14,714 nt of DNA from Actinomycetes bacterium (GTDB lineage: Bacteria > Actinomycetota > Acidimicrobiia > Acidimicrobiales > RAAP-2): positions 1-14,714 of the forward strand of contig JAJYZN010000055.1 of NCBI GenBank assembly GCA_021799915.1. The letters are read 5' to 3'. Below, in pieces: positions 1 to 7,140 of this stretch (within the stretch, counting starts at the first letter, position 1; every line of letters begins with the position of its first letter). Made by a program: the position numbers and the translations under genes. The notes under the pieces were generated by a model. The model had not been told where the DNA came from. It saw only the letters and a list, made by a program, of their open reading frames with translations, and searched no databases.

Positions 1-907
1 GGTAGCGGTCCCGGTGGGCGGCCAGCTCTTCGGCCAGGGGCCGGGCCATGGCGTCGCCGACCACCACGAGCACGCTCACCGCCTCTTCGCCGACGAGCCG
101 CCAGACTTCGGCCGGGTCGAAGCGGCCGTCGGGGAGGGTGACGACGGTTCCCCCGCCGAACAGGGTGGAGAAGGCCAGCCAGTGGCCGCTGGCGTGCATG
201 AACGGCGGGACGGCGAGGGCCACGATCCCGGTGGGCAGGATGCGCCGGGCCAGGTCGACCGGGGCCGTGATGTGGTCCCCCAGCGACAGGGGGTCGCCCC
301 CGCCCATGGCCGCGAAGAAGATGTCCTCGTGGCGCCACAGGACCCCCTTGGGAAGGCCCGTGGTCCCCCCGGTGTAGACACAGTAGAGGTCGTCGGCCGA
401 TCGCGGGGGGAAGTCACGGTCCGCAGACGACTCCTGAAGGCACGCCTCGTAGTCGATGGCCCCGTCGACCTCGGCCCTCCCACCGGACCCGTCGCCGTCA
501 CCGCCCGAAGGCCACCCCACGGCCACGAGCACCCGGCGCTCGGGCATGGCCTCGATGGCGGCGGCCACGGCCGGGGCGAACCGCCGGTCGTAGACCAGCC
601 CGACCAGTCCGGCGTCCCCGTAGAGGTACGCCAGCTCGCCGGCGACGTATCGGTAGTTCACGTTCACCGGGACGGCCCGCACCTTGAAGCACGCCAGCAT
701 CCCCTCGATGTACTCCGTCCCGTTCGTCAGCTGCAGGCCGACCCGGTCCGCCGGGCCGATCCCGGCGGCCTGCAGGGAGTGGGCCAGACGACTGGCCCTG
801 TGGTCGAGCTCGGAGTACGTGAGGCGTCGGTCCCCGGCCACCATGGCCGTCCTCTCCCCGACGGTGTCGGCCACCTGCTCGAAGAGGTCCGCCAAGTTGA
901 ACTCCAT
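1..907 (-). CDS. Acyl-CoA synthetase (AMP-forming), FadD19-like, 3' end cut by window
   Basis: This gene activates a carboxylic acid, usually a fatty acid or a sterol side-chain acid, to its CoA thioester through an acyl-adenylate, probably in the cytoplasm. The 302 visible residues are the N-terminal part of the ANL fold. The P-loop-like AMP-binding signature YTGGTTGLPKG is at about residues 178-188, followed by WRHEDIFF, and GDAMARPL lies near the cut end. VNVNYRYVAGEL (about 81-92) and WRHED resemble mycobacterial FadD19-type ligases, from memory of that family. The ATG at 907 is chosen because GGGAGGTGG lies about 7 bases upstream. An in-frame ATG at 967 would add 20 residues but has no good ribosome site. 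The C-terminal half lies outside the window. It diverges from the hydrolase/WS-DGAT pair. The family is near certain, the substrate is inference. Confidence 0.9.
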   Translation of the reverse strand, partial: MEFNLADLFEQVADTVGERTAMVAGDRRLTYSELDHRASRLAHSLQAAGIGPADRVGLQLTNGTEYIEGMLACFKVRAVPVNVNYRYVAGELAYLYGDAGLVGLVYDRRFAPAVAAAIEAMPERRVLVAVGWPSGGDGDGSGGRAEVDGAIDYEACLQESSADRDFPPRSADDLYCVYTGGTTGLPKGVLWRHEDIFFAAMGGGDPLSLGDHITAPVDLARRILPTGIVALAVPPFMHASGHWLAFSTLFGGGTVVTLPDGRFDPAEVWRLVGEEAVSVLVVVGDAMARPLAEELAAHRDRY

Positions 908-961
908 CGGCTCCACCTCCCACCTCCGCCCACGCTCCCCGTGGTCGTGCACCAGCCGTTG

Positions 962-967
962 TAGCAT
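962..967 (+). promoter_or_regulatory. Possible -10 element of the hydrolase/WS-DGAT operon
   Basis: TAGCAT fits the actinobacterial TANNNT -10 pattern, and its placement gives a 5' leader of roughly 55-60 bases before the ATG at 1032. No convincing -35 is visible. The site lies in the 124-bp spacer between divergent genes. Confidence 0.25.
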
Positions 968-1031
968 GACCGCCGCCGGTGCAGGTGAGGCTGGGATACC
1001 CGGCACCGGTTGACGGGGAGGGGACCCGAAC

Positions 1032-2405
1032 ATGGCGCAAGCCCGACAAGAGATCCATGGTCTCGCTGCTCCGGGCGCTGCCCGCGGCGTCGGGGAAGGC
1101 CTCGTTCGGCGGGAGAGTGCCCTGCGGGCCGTCCCGGCGCGTCCTGCCCCGACTACCCTGGCCCGACGGGTGGCGGCCGATGTCGCCCGCCGGTACCGGT
1201 GGGCGGAGCGCTTCGTGGTGCGCCGGTCGGCAGTTCGAGCGGCCATGGCCGTCCCGCGCACCTTGGGGTTCCTCGGCTCGGCCCTGACCACGGGGAACGT
1301 GGCCGACGCCGTCCCCGCTCCCACCTTGACCGTGGCCCTGGCCGCCCAGGTGGCGATGGACGAGGCGCTCCTGGCGCTGGCCATGACGCCGAGCCGGTTC
1401 CCGCACCGGGCCGACTACGAGCAGGTAGAAAGCGAGCTGCACGCCGCCCGGCGCCTCCATGCCCGGCGCGGCTGGTCGGCCCGCCCCGGCAGCTACCACC
1501 GTCGGCCTCCGGCCCTCACCGACGGCGACCTGCACCGGAGCCACCACTCGGCACTCGGGACGAGCTACGAGAGGATCGCCTTCGACAGCGGCTTCACGCC
1601 CCGTCCGGACGAGCCGGGGGCCGAGCGATGGAGCTCCTACCTCCCCAACCGCACGGCCGTGGCCCACCTGGTGCGCCACGCCTCCGGTGATCGACCTTGG
1701 GTCATCGCCGTCCACGGGTTCTGCATGGGCTCGCCGGTGATGGACTTCCGGGGTCTCCACGTGGCCCGGGTCCACCGCGAGCTCGGCATGAACGTGGCCC
1801 TCCCGGTCCTCCCCCTGCACGGCCCCCGCAAGGTGACCAGGCTGAGCGGAGAAGCCCTGCTGTCGTTCCAGCTCATGAACGCCGTGCACGGGCTCACCCA
1901 GGCCGTGTGGGACATCCGGCGCCTCATCGGGTGGGTGAGGACCCAGGGTGCCACCTCGATCTCGCTCTACGGCGTCTCGTTGGGCGGGTACGTGGTGTCG
2001 CTCCTGGCCGGGCTCGAGGACGGGATCGACGCCGTCGTGGCCGGCATCCCGGTGTCGGACCTGCCGGTCCTGTTCGGCCGCCACAGCCCGCCCCACGTGA
2101 GGGACCGGGCCGTCGAGCACCACATCCTCGACGGCACCGCCGACGAGGTGTTCCGGGTCGTGGCGCCGATGTCCTTCGACGCCCGGGTTCCCTGGGAGCG
2201 GAGGTTTGTCTTCGCCGGCTACGGGGACCGCCTGGCCTTGCCGGACCAGGCCCAGCGGCTCTGGCGCCACTGGGACGAGCCGAGCATCTGCTGGTACCCG
2301 GGAAACCACGTCGGCTATCTCTGGTCGCGCCAGGTCGGCGACTACGTGGCCGACTCACTGTGCCTCGGAGCCTCCTCCAAGGGGCGCGTCCCCACGCCGA
2401 CCTGA
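1032..2405 (+). CDS. Alpha/beta hydrolase, probable lipase/esterase
   Basis: A 457-residue protein with an alpha/beta hydrolase fold in its C-terminal half. HGF (228-230) fits the oxyanion-hole strand. GVSLGG (314-319) is the nucleophile elbow with Ser316. Asp399 in GYGDR and His426 in PGNHVG are the likely acid and histidine of the triad. The first 200 residues are not a recognised catalytic domain; a hydrophobic stretch at about 72-118 may be a membrane-contacting or cap segment. GGGGAGGGG lies about 8 bases before the ATG. The WS/DGAT gene starts 14 bp after its stop, so the two are very likely cotranscribed. A role in hydrolysing an acyl ester, or supplying substrate to the acyltransferase, follows from that linkage and is inference. 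Confidence 0.85.
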   Translation: MAQARQEIHGLAAPGAARGVGEGLVRRESALRAVPARPAPTTLARRVAADVARRYRWAERFVVRRSAVRAAMAVPRTLGFLGSALTTGNVADAVPAPTLTVALAAQVAMDEALLALAMTPSRFPHRADYEQVESELHAARRLHARRGWSARPGSYHRRPPALTDGDLHRSHHSALGTSYERIAFDSGFTPRPDEPGAERWSSYLPNRTAVAHLVRHASGDRPWVIAVHGFCMGSPVMDFRGLHVARVHRELGMNVALPVLPLHGPRKVTRLSGEALLSFQLMNAVHGLTQAVWDIRRLIGWVRTQGATSISLYGVSLGGYVVSLLAGLEDGIDAVVAGIPVSDLPVLFGRHSPPHVRDRAVEHHILDGTADEVFRVVAPMSFDARVPWERRFVFAGYGDRLALPDQAQRLWRHWDEPSICWYPGNHVGYLWSRQVGDYVADSLCLGASSKGRVPTPT

Positions 2406-2419
2406 GGGAGTGGGCGGCC

Positions 2420-3850
2420 GTGGAGCCGATGACCGGCATCGACGCCAAGTTCTTGTACTCGGAGACGTCGACGGCCCACATGCACACGTTGAAGGTGGCC
2501 GTGGTCGCTACCGGCGACGCTCCCGGCTGGTTCGGCTTCGACCAGGTGATGTCCGTCCTCGGCCAGCAGATGAGCACCCTCCCACCCCTGCGACGTCGGC
2601 CCGTGCCCGTGCCATTCGGCCTGGGCCACCCCGTGTGGATCGAAGACCCTGACTTCGACCTGGCCAACCACGTGTCGTGGAGGACGGCCCCCGCCCCCGG
2701 TGACGACCGCCAGCTGGCGGCGATCGTGGCCGACATCGCCGGCGCACCGTTGCGGCGGGACCGTCCGCTGTGGGAGCTGGTGGTGGTGGACGGCCTCTCC
2801 GACAACCGGGGTGCGGTCGTGGCCAAGCTCCACCATGCCGTGGCTGACGGAGGTGCCGCCGTCGCCCTGCTCCAGAGCGTGGCCCGCGGCGTCGAGCGCC
2901 AGCTCGCCGCCCATCACGGTCCCGGAGGGCCGGGCCCCGAACCGGCACCACCTGATCCATGGCGTCCCGAGCCGGTCCCTGACCGGCGGCGGCTCCTCCT
3001 CCTGTCGGCTCGCCAACACCGCGACCGGCTACGCGATCTCCCCCGCCTGATCCGGAGGTCCTACCGCGGGATGCGCGCCTCGGAGTCCCGGCGACGGTCG
3101 CTCCCGGTCCGGCCTCCGCTCCCTCTCCAGGCGCCGCGCACGTCACTGAACGTGTCGCTCACCAAGGAGAGATGCTTTGCCATGACCCGCCTGCCTCTGG
3201 ACGACCTGCGTGCAGTCCGGCGCGCCCACGGCACCACGCTGAACGACGTCTACCTGGCCGTGTGCGCCGGCGCCCTCCGCAGCTACCTGATTGACGGCGG
3301 TGAGCTACCCCGTCGCCCCCTGGTGGCCAGTGTGCCGGTGTCGACCGACCCTGACGGTACCCGTATGGCCGGGAACCGGGTGGACAACCTCTACGTGAGC
3401 ATCGGGACCGACATCGCCGATCCGATCGAACGGCTCCTCCACATCCACCGGGTGGCCGCGTCCGCCAAGGAGGTGCGCCGCGAGCTGGGTCCCGATCTCC
3501 TCGAACAGCGGGCGGCCATCGTCCCACCCCAGCTCTACCGGGCCTCGGTCCGAGCCTGGACCCGGACCCACTTGGCCAACCGGGTCCGCCCCCCGCTGAA
3601 CGTCGTCCTGTCCAACGTGGCCGGACCCCACGACCCCATCGCCTTCGGCCCGGTCGCCCTCCAGGCCATCTACTCGGTGGGGCCCATCCTGGAGGGGATC
3701 GGGTGCAACATGACGGCGTGGAGCTACGGGGACGGGCTCTACGTGTCAGTCCTCGGTTGTCCGGCCAGCCTGCCTGACCCGTGGCAGCTGGCCGACCGGC
3801 TGCACGGCGCCCTGGCCGAGCTGGTTGCCGGTTCGGGGAGCCCGGGCTAG
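2420..3850 (+). CDS. Wax ester synthase / diacylglycerol acyltransferase (WS/DGAT)
   Basis: This enzyme transfers an acyl group from acyl-CoA to diacylglycerol or a fatty alcohol, making storage triacylglycerol or wax ester at the membrane or lipid-body surface. The 476-residue length is typical of the family. The start region TGIDAKFLYSET matches the conserved SGLDASFL-type N-terminus. The catalytic HHxxxDG motif is His138-His139-AVA-Asp143-Gly144. PLWEL (116-120), the LND motif (274-276) and LSNVAGP (397-403) are the other family landmarks. The GTG at 2420 is preferred over the ATG at 2429, because it puts the conserved Gly at residue 6 as usual and has GAGGGAG upstream. It follows the alpha/beta hydrolase by 14 bp. 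Substrate choice (TAG or wax) cannot be told from the sequence. Confidence 0.93.
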   Translation: MEPMTGIDAKFLYSETSTAHMHTLKVAVVATGDAPGWFGFDQVMSVLGQQMSTLPPLRRRPVPVPFGLGHPVWIEDPDFDLANHVSWRTAPAPGDDRQLAAIVADIAGAPLRRDRPLWELVVVDGLSDNRGAVVAKLHHAVADGGAAVALLQSVARGVERQLAAHHGPGGPGPEPAPPDPWRPEPVPDRRRLLLLSARQHRDRLRDLPRLIRRSYRGMRASESRRRSLPVRPPLPLQAPRTSLNVSLTKERCFAMTRLPLDDLRAVRRAHGTTLNDVYLAVCAGALRSYLIDGGELPRRPLVASVPVSTDPDGTRMAGNRVDNLYVSIGTDIADPIERLLHIHRVAASAKEVRRELGPDLLEQRAAIVPPQLYRASVRAWTRTHLANRVRPPLNVVLSNVAGPHDPIAFGPVALQAIYSVGPILEGIGCNMTAWSYGDGLYVSVLGCPASLPDPWQLADRLHGALAELVAGSGSPG

Positions 3851-3926
3851 GGGGACCTCTCGGTGGGCGTGCCGGGGCACAGGGCGCCGCCCGATGACCG
3901 ATCCACCTCCGAACGCCGGCCGGTGG

Positions 3927-3950
3927 GCCGGCCCGCCGGCCCGCCGGCCC
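3927..3950 (+). repeat. Three tandem copies of an 8-bp GC unit
   Basis: GCCGGCCC occurs three times without a gap, directly after and overlapping the palindrome GGGCCGGCCC (3925-3934). Since 8 is not a multiple of 3, copy-number change would shift a reading frame. This speaks against the N-terminally extended reading of the next gene (ATG at 3894). It may fold at the 3' end of the WS/DGAT transcript, but no T-run follows. Confidence 0.6.
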
Positions 3951-3970
3951 GTCAGCGCGCACCCCCTCGG

Positions 3971-3976
3971 TAGCGT
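3971..3976 (+). promoter_or_regulatory. -10 element of a probable leaderless dprA transcript
   Basis: TAGCGT is followed by exactly 7 bases and then the GTG at 3984. This is the spacing expected if transcription starts at the start codon. The same spacing is seen in front of two other genes in this window. Confidence 0.55.
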
Positions 3977-3983
3977 GCGCCTC

Positions 3984-4964
3984 GTGCACCACCCACCCGA
4001 AGATGCTCACGCCGTGGCCCTGGCTCTGTTCGAGGCCGCGGACCGGGTCGGTGGGAGCCTCCGATCGCGCGTCGCCGCTGTGCTCGAACGTCTTGGCGGA
4101 GCGGATGCCCTCATGGATCCCCTCCTGGGCCCCGGTCCATCAGGCCTGGAGCCGGTCCCGGCCGGCACACTGACGCTCCTGCGCTCGGTCCTCTCCCCCG
4201 AGGCGGTGGCGTGGTGGGACGATCGGCTCCGGCGGCTCCGCACCCGGTCTGCCGGGACCGGCGTGCCGGGAGGTGGCACCACGGTGGTCACCGTCGGGGA
4301 CCGGGCCTATCCGGCGAACCTCGGCCAGGTCGCCGACCGGCCACCGTTCCTCTTCTCCCGCGGACCCCTCGTCGCCATGGGCCGTCGCTTGGTGGCCGTG
4401 ATCGGGACCCGGGAACCGTCCCGGGCCGGTGTGGCACGAGCCCGGCTCCTGGCCACGGCTCTGGCCGAGGCCAACGTCGTGGTGGTATCGGGGCTGGCCG
4501 TCGGGATCGACGCCACCGCCCACCGGGCCGCCCTTGCGGCCGGCGGGCCCACCCTCGCTGTGCTGGGCCACGGTGTTGGGCGCCCGCTCTACCCGAGTGC
4601 CAACCGGCGGCTCTCCGGTGCCATCCTCGCGTCCGGCGGTGCCCTGGTCTCTCAGTTCTGGCCGGACCAGCCACCGGATCTCAAGAGCTTCCCGGCCCGC
4701 AACGTCACCATGTCGGGGCTGTGCGTCGGCACGGTGGTGGTCGAGGCCGGCGAGCGCTCGGGAGCCCGCCAGCAAGCTCGCCGCTGCCTCCGCCACGAAA
4801 GGATCCTCTTCCTGCCCCGCCGGCTCGTGGAAACCGAGCCCTGGGCCCGCCGCACCGCCGAACTGGCCGGAGTCGAGGTGTTCGACGCGGACGACCAGGT
4901 GCTGGCCCGCATCGACGCCACCGTCGCCGGAGCACCCCGACCGGCGCAGCTCGCCTTCGGTTGA
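3984..4964 (+). CDS. dprA: DprA/Smf-family DNA-processing protein
   Basis: DprA proteins bind single-stranded DNA and load RecA during natural transformation; related proteins act in defence or toxin-antitoxin pairs. The 326-residue product carries the Rossmann-like DprA core: GTR (141-143), SGLAVGIDATAHR (169-181), LGHGVGRPLYPSANRRL (194-210), SFPARNVTMSGL (235-246) and VVEAGERSGARQQAR (252-266). The usual SGLARGID and FPARNR versions are altered here (Val for Arg at 173, Val for Arg at 241). No separate winged-helix domain is evident at the C-terminus, which ends soon after the core. The GTG at 3984 is chosen for its -10 hexamer at leaderless spacing; ATG 3894 (356 residues) and GTG 3975 are alternatives without a clear ribosome site. 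The phosphoribosyltransferase gene follows after 4 bp. Family certain, role open. Confidence 0.85.
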   Translation: MHHPPEDAHAVALALFEAADRVGGSLRSRVAAVLERLGGADALMDPLLGPGPSGLEPVPAGTLTLLRSVLSPEAVAWWDDRLRRLRTRSAGTGVPGGGTTVVTVGDRAYPANLGQVADRPPFLFSRGPLVAMGRRLVAVIGTREPSRAGVARARLLATALAEANVVVVSGLAVGIDATAHRAALAAGGPTLAVLGHGVGRPLYPSANRRLSGAILASGGALVSQFWPDQPPDLKSFPARNVTMSGLCVGTVVVEAGERSGARQQARRCLRHERILFLPRRLVETEPWARRTAELAGVEVFDADDQVLARIDATVAGAPRPAQLAFG

Positions 4965-4968
4965 GCCG

Positions 4969-5841
4969 GTGGCCGTGTCGCGCCTGTTCGAGCGGACGGA
5001 CGTGGCGGGAGGTGGGGCGCGGGCACGCCCGGCCCCAGAAGGCATCACCGTCCTCCCCCCCGGCCCCGGCATCTGCCTCATCTGCTGCACCGGCACCGGA
5101 GGCCGATCAGCCGTCTGCGCCAACTGCCAGCACACGTGCCGCCAGCTCGCCGCCCCCCTCGTCCCCGTCACCCCGATATCCCTGGTCACCCCCGACAGCG
5201 CGCTCTACCACCTCCTGTACCGGTACAAGGCGTCCCCTTCGGTGGCCGGCCCCGAGCGCCGCGCCCTGGCGGCCCTGCTGTCGCAGTTCTTCGATCGTCA
5301 CATGCCCTGTGTGGCGCGCGGGGGCGTCGACGCTGTGGTGGTGGTCCCCTCGTCGACTGGCCGGCGTCCTCCGCCCCATCCGTTGGCCAGCGTCCTGAGT
5401 GAGGTCGACACACTGCCCCCCGTCATCTCCTGCCTTGTCCCTGGCCACCACCCCGCCGGACACCGTCGGGCGACGCGGCTCGCCGTCTCGGTCACGGCGG
5501 GCCTTCGCGGTGCCCGGATCCTGGTGGTCGACGACGTCTGCACCACCGGCGCCCACCTCCAGTCGGCCGCGTGGGCGTTGCGGACCGGGGGAGCGGCAAC
5601 GGTCGACGCAGTCGCCGTCGGGCGATTCCTCCGACCGGAGTGGCCGGCTTCTCGTGCCGTGCTCCAGCGGTCGAGCCTGCACCGTTGGGACCCCGGGTGC
5701 TGCATCCGTTGCCGGCCCGATCTCGGACCTCCGGCCGGTCTTGGACCTCCGGCCGGTCTCGGGGCTGGGACCGAACTCGGGGCTGGGGCTGGATCGGGGG
5801 CACGACGACGGGAGCAGGTCGGCGGTGGTCAGCCTTCCTGA
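4969..5841 (+). CDS. ComF-like zinc-finger phosphoribosyltransferase
   Basis: A 290-residue protein with a type I phosphoribosyltransferase fold. The PRPP-binding loop is ILVVDDVCTTGA (184-195) with the Asp188-Asp189 pair. An N-terminal zinc-finger-like cluster has Cys36, Cys39, Cys40, Cys50, Cys53 and Cys57, as in ComFC proteins. YRYKASPSVAG (84-94) matches the family's YKYxG segment. A second cysteine group (Cys244, Cys245, Cys248) precedes a tail of four LGxxxG repeats (252-275), which is not usual for ComF. GTG at 4969 or 4975 starts the frame, 4 bp after the dprA-like stop, so the two are coupled. ComFC proteins act in DNA uptake; paired DprA and phosphoribosyltransferase proteins also form a toxin-antitoxin/defence type. 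Which applies is undecided. The 3' end overlaps serB by 13 bp on the other strand. Confidence 0.85.
   Translation: MAVSRLFERTDVAGGGARARPAPEGITVLPPGPGICLICCTGTGGRSAVCANCQHTCRQLAAPLVPVTPISLVTPDSALYHLLYRYKASPSVAGPERRALAALLSQFFDRHMPCVARGGVDAVVVVPSSTGRRPPPHPLASVLSEVDTLPPVISCLVPGHHPAGHRRATRLAVSVTAGLRGARILVVDDVCTTGAHLQSAAWALRTGGAATVDAVAVGRFLRPEWPASRAVLQRSSLHRWDPGCCIRCRPDLGPPAGLGPPAGLGAGTELGAGAGSGARRREQVGGGQPS
5722..5793 (+). repeat. Four imperfect 18-bp tandem units encoding LGxxxG
   Basis: Units at 5722-5739, 5740-5757, 5758-5775 and 5776-5793. The first two differ by one base; units 3 and 4 are diverged. They encode LGPPAG, LGPPAG, LGAGTE and LGAGAG in frame at the C-terminus of the phosphoribosyltransferase. 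Confidence 0.8.
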
Positions 5842-7118
5842 TCGAGGTCGGCGGCCTCGATCTCTTCCCGTGAGATCCCGAGGAGGAACAGGATGGCGTC
5901 CAAGTACGGCACGCTGAGGGCGGTGTCGGCAGCCTCACGGACCGACGGCTTGGCGTTGAATGCGATCCCGAGCCCGGCCCGTTCCAGCATGTCCACGTCG
6001 TTCGCACCGTCGCCGACGGCGATGGTCTGGGCGAGCGGCACCCCAGCCTCCCGGGCGAACCGCTCGAGCGCCGCCGCCTTGCCGGCCCGGTCGATCAACT
6101 CGCCGATGATCCGGCCAGTGAGACGTCCGTCGACCACTTCGAGGGTGTTCGCCGCCAAGAGATCGATCCCCAGCCCCGAGACCAGTGGGGCGATCACCTC
6201 GGCGAATCCTCCGCTCACCACCGCCGTCACGTAGCCCAGCCGCTTGAGCGTCCGCACCAGCGTCCGCGCTCCGGGAGCGAGCACCAGCGCATCCGCCACC
6301 TCGCCGACGGCGGCAGCGTCGAGCCCGGTCAGGTACCCCAGTCGCTTCTTCAGAGCCGGTCCGAATTCCATCCGCCCGGCCATGGCCGCTTCGGTCACCG
6401 AGGCCACTTCGGCCGCGCAACCAGCCCGTTCGGCCAGCATGTCGATCACCTCTCCACGCAGGAGGGTCGAGTCAGCGTCGAGCACGATGAGGTGCTTGGC
6501 CCGACGGTGGAGCCCGTCGCGCTGGACAGCTACGTCGATCGACAGCTTGGCGGCCTCGTTCCCGAGGTCCCGGCGCAGGCGGACCGGATCTTCACACGTT
6601 ACCTCCAGCTCGTAGCCCGTGACCGGATAGCTCGACAGGCGCACGATCCGGTCCACGTTGCCCCCCGCGCTGGCGATGCACTCGAAGACCTCCGCCAGGA
6701 TTCGGGCGTCCAGCTCGGGCGCCAGCACGGTGACCAGGTGCCGCCGTGAGGCCGGCACGTGGGCGTCTCTGCCTGCGTCGACGACGGTGACGTCTACCAC
6801 CAGGTCGTCTGCACCCCTGGTGCTCTCCGGCCCACCACGTCTGGCCCCTTCGCCCCTGGCGAGGGCCTGCTCGAGAACCCGCCGGACAGCGTCGACGGGA
6901 GAGGCGGCACCGTTCTCGCCGGCGTCCACCTCGGCCGTCACCTCGGCGGTCACCTCGGCGGTCAACAGGAGCCGGCCGTGGATGCGGACCTGCTCCACGT
7001 CGATCACCGAGAGTGCCCCCGTCCCCTGGTCGGGCCGGGACAGCGCGTCGAAGACCCGCGCCGCGATACCGGGGCGGTCCCGGCCGGTGACCGTGACGAG
7101 GAGGGAGGTGGCCTTCAC
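5829..7118 (-). CDS. serB: Phosphoserine phosphatase SerB with N-terminal ACT domains
   Basis: SerB removes the phosphate from O-phospho-L-serine, the last step of serine synthesis, in the cytoplasm. The 429-residue product has two regulatory ACT-type domains (about 1-85 and 126-200), then a HAD-superfamily phosphatase domain. HAD motif I is LDADST (213-218), with nucleophile Asp214 and acid Asp216. Motif II Ser302 is in VVSGG, Lys347 is the motif III lysine, and GDGANDVDM (369-377) is motif IV. The layout matches actinobacterial SerB2 enzymes, where ACT domains sense serine. The GTG at 7118 is chosen since TACCTT lies exactly 7 bases before it; a TTG at 7127 and a GTG at 7124 are in-frame alternatives. 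It lies 22 bp after the DUF2510 membrane gene and may also be read from that promoter. Confidence 0.93.
   Translation of the reverse strand: MKATSLLVTVTGRDRPGIAARVFDALSRPDQGTGALSVIDVEQVRIHGRLLLTAEVTAEVTAEVDAGENGAASPVDAVRRVLEQALARGEGARRGGPESTRGADDLVVDVTVVDAGRDAHVPASRRHLVTVLAPELDARILAEVFECIASAGGNVDRIVRLSSYPVTGYELEVTCEDPVRLRRDLGNEAAKLSIDVAVQRDGLHRRAKHLIVLDADSTLLRGEVIDMLAERAGCAAEVASVTEAAMAGRMEFGPALKKRLGYLTGLDAAAVGEVADALVLAPGARTLVRTLKRLGYVTAVVSGGFAEVIAPLVSGLGIDLLAANTLEVVDGRLTGRIIGELIDRAGKAAALERFAREAGVPLAQTIAVGDGANDVDMLERAGLGIAFNAKPSVREAADTALSVPYLDAILFLLGISREEIEAADLDQEG
6927..6962 (-). repeat. Three 12-bp tandem units inside serB
   Basis: Three consecutive 12-bp units, the last two identical, encode repeated TAEV in the linker at the end of the first ACT domain. 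The repeat keeps frame, so length change would be tolerated. Confidence 0.7.
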
Positions 7119-7125
7119 CCGCACC

Positions 7126-7131
7126 AAGGTA
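7126..7131 (-). promoter_or_regulatory. -10 element of a probable leaderless serB transcript
   Basis: TACCTT on the minus strand is followed by 7 bases and the GTG at 7118. The hexamer overlaps the alternative TTG start at 7127, which would therefore not be transcribed from this promoter. Confidence 0.5.
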
Positions 7132-7140
7132 GGCGCAGGC

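Noticed and set aside
14..964. Rightward open frame of 316 codons at the left edge
   Set aside because: It is the complement of the acyl-CoA synthetase, which has clear motifs on the other strand.
498..2309. Long leftward open frame (about 600 codons) opposite the alpha/beta hydrolase
   Set aside because: Its product is Arg/Gly/Pro/His-rich without domains and it spans two real divergent genes. Long empty frames are expected at this GC content.
3894..3983. ATG start at 3894 for the dprA-like gene
   Set aside because: The extension crosses three 8-bp tandem repeats that would threaten the frame, has no good ribosome site and is low-complexity; GTG 3984 has a -10 element at leaderless spacing.
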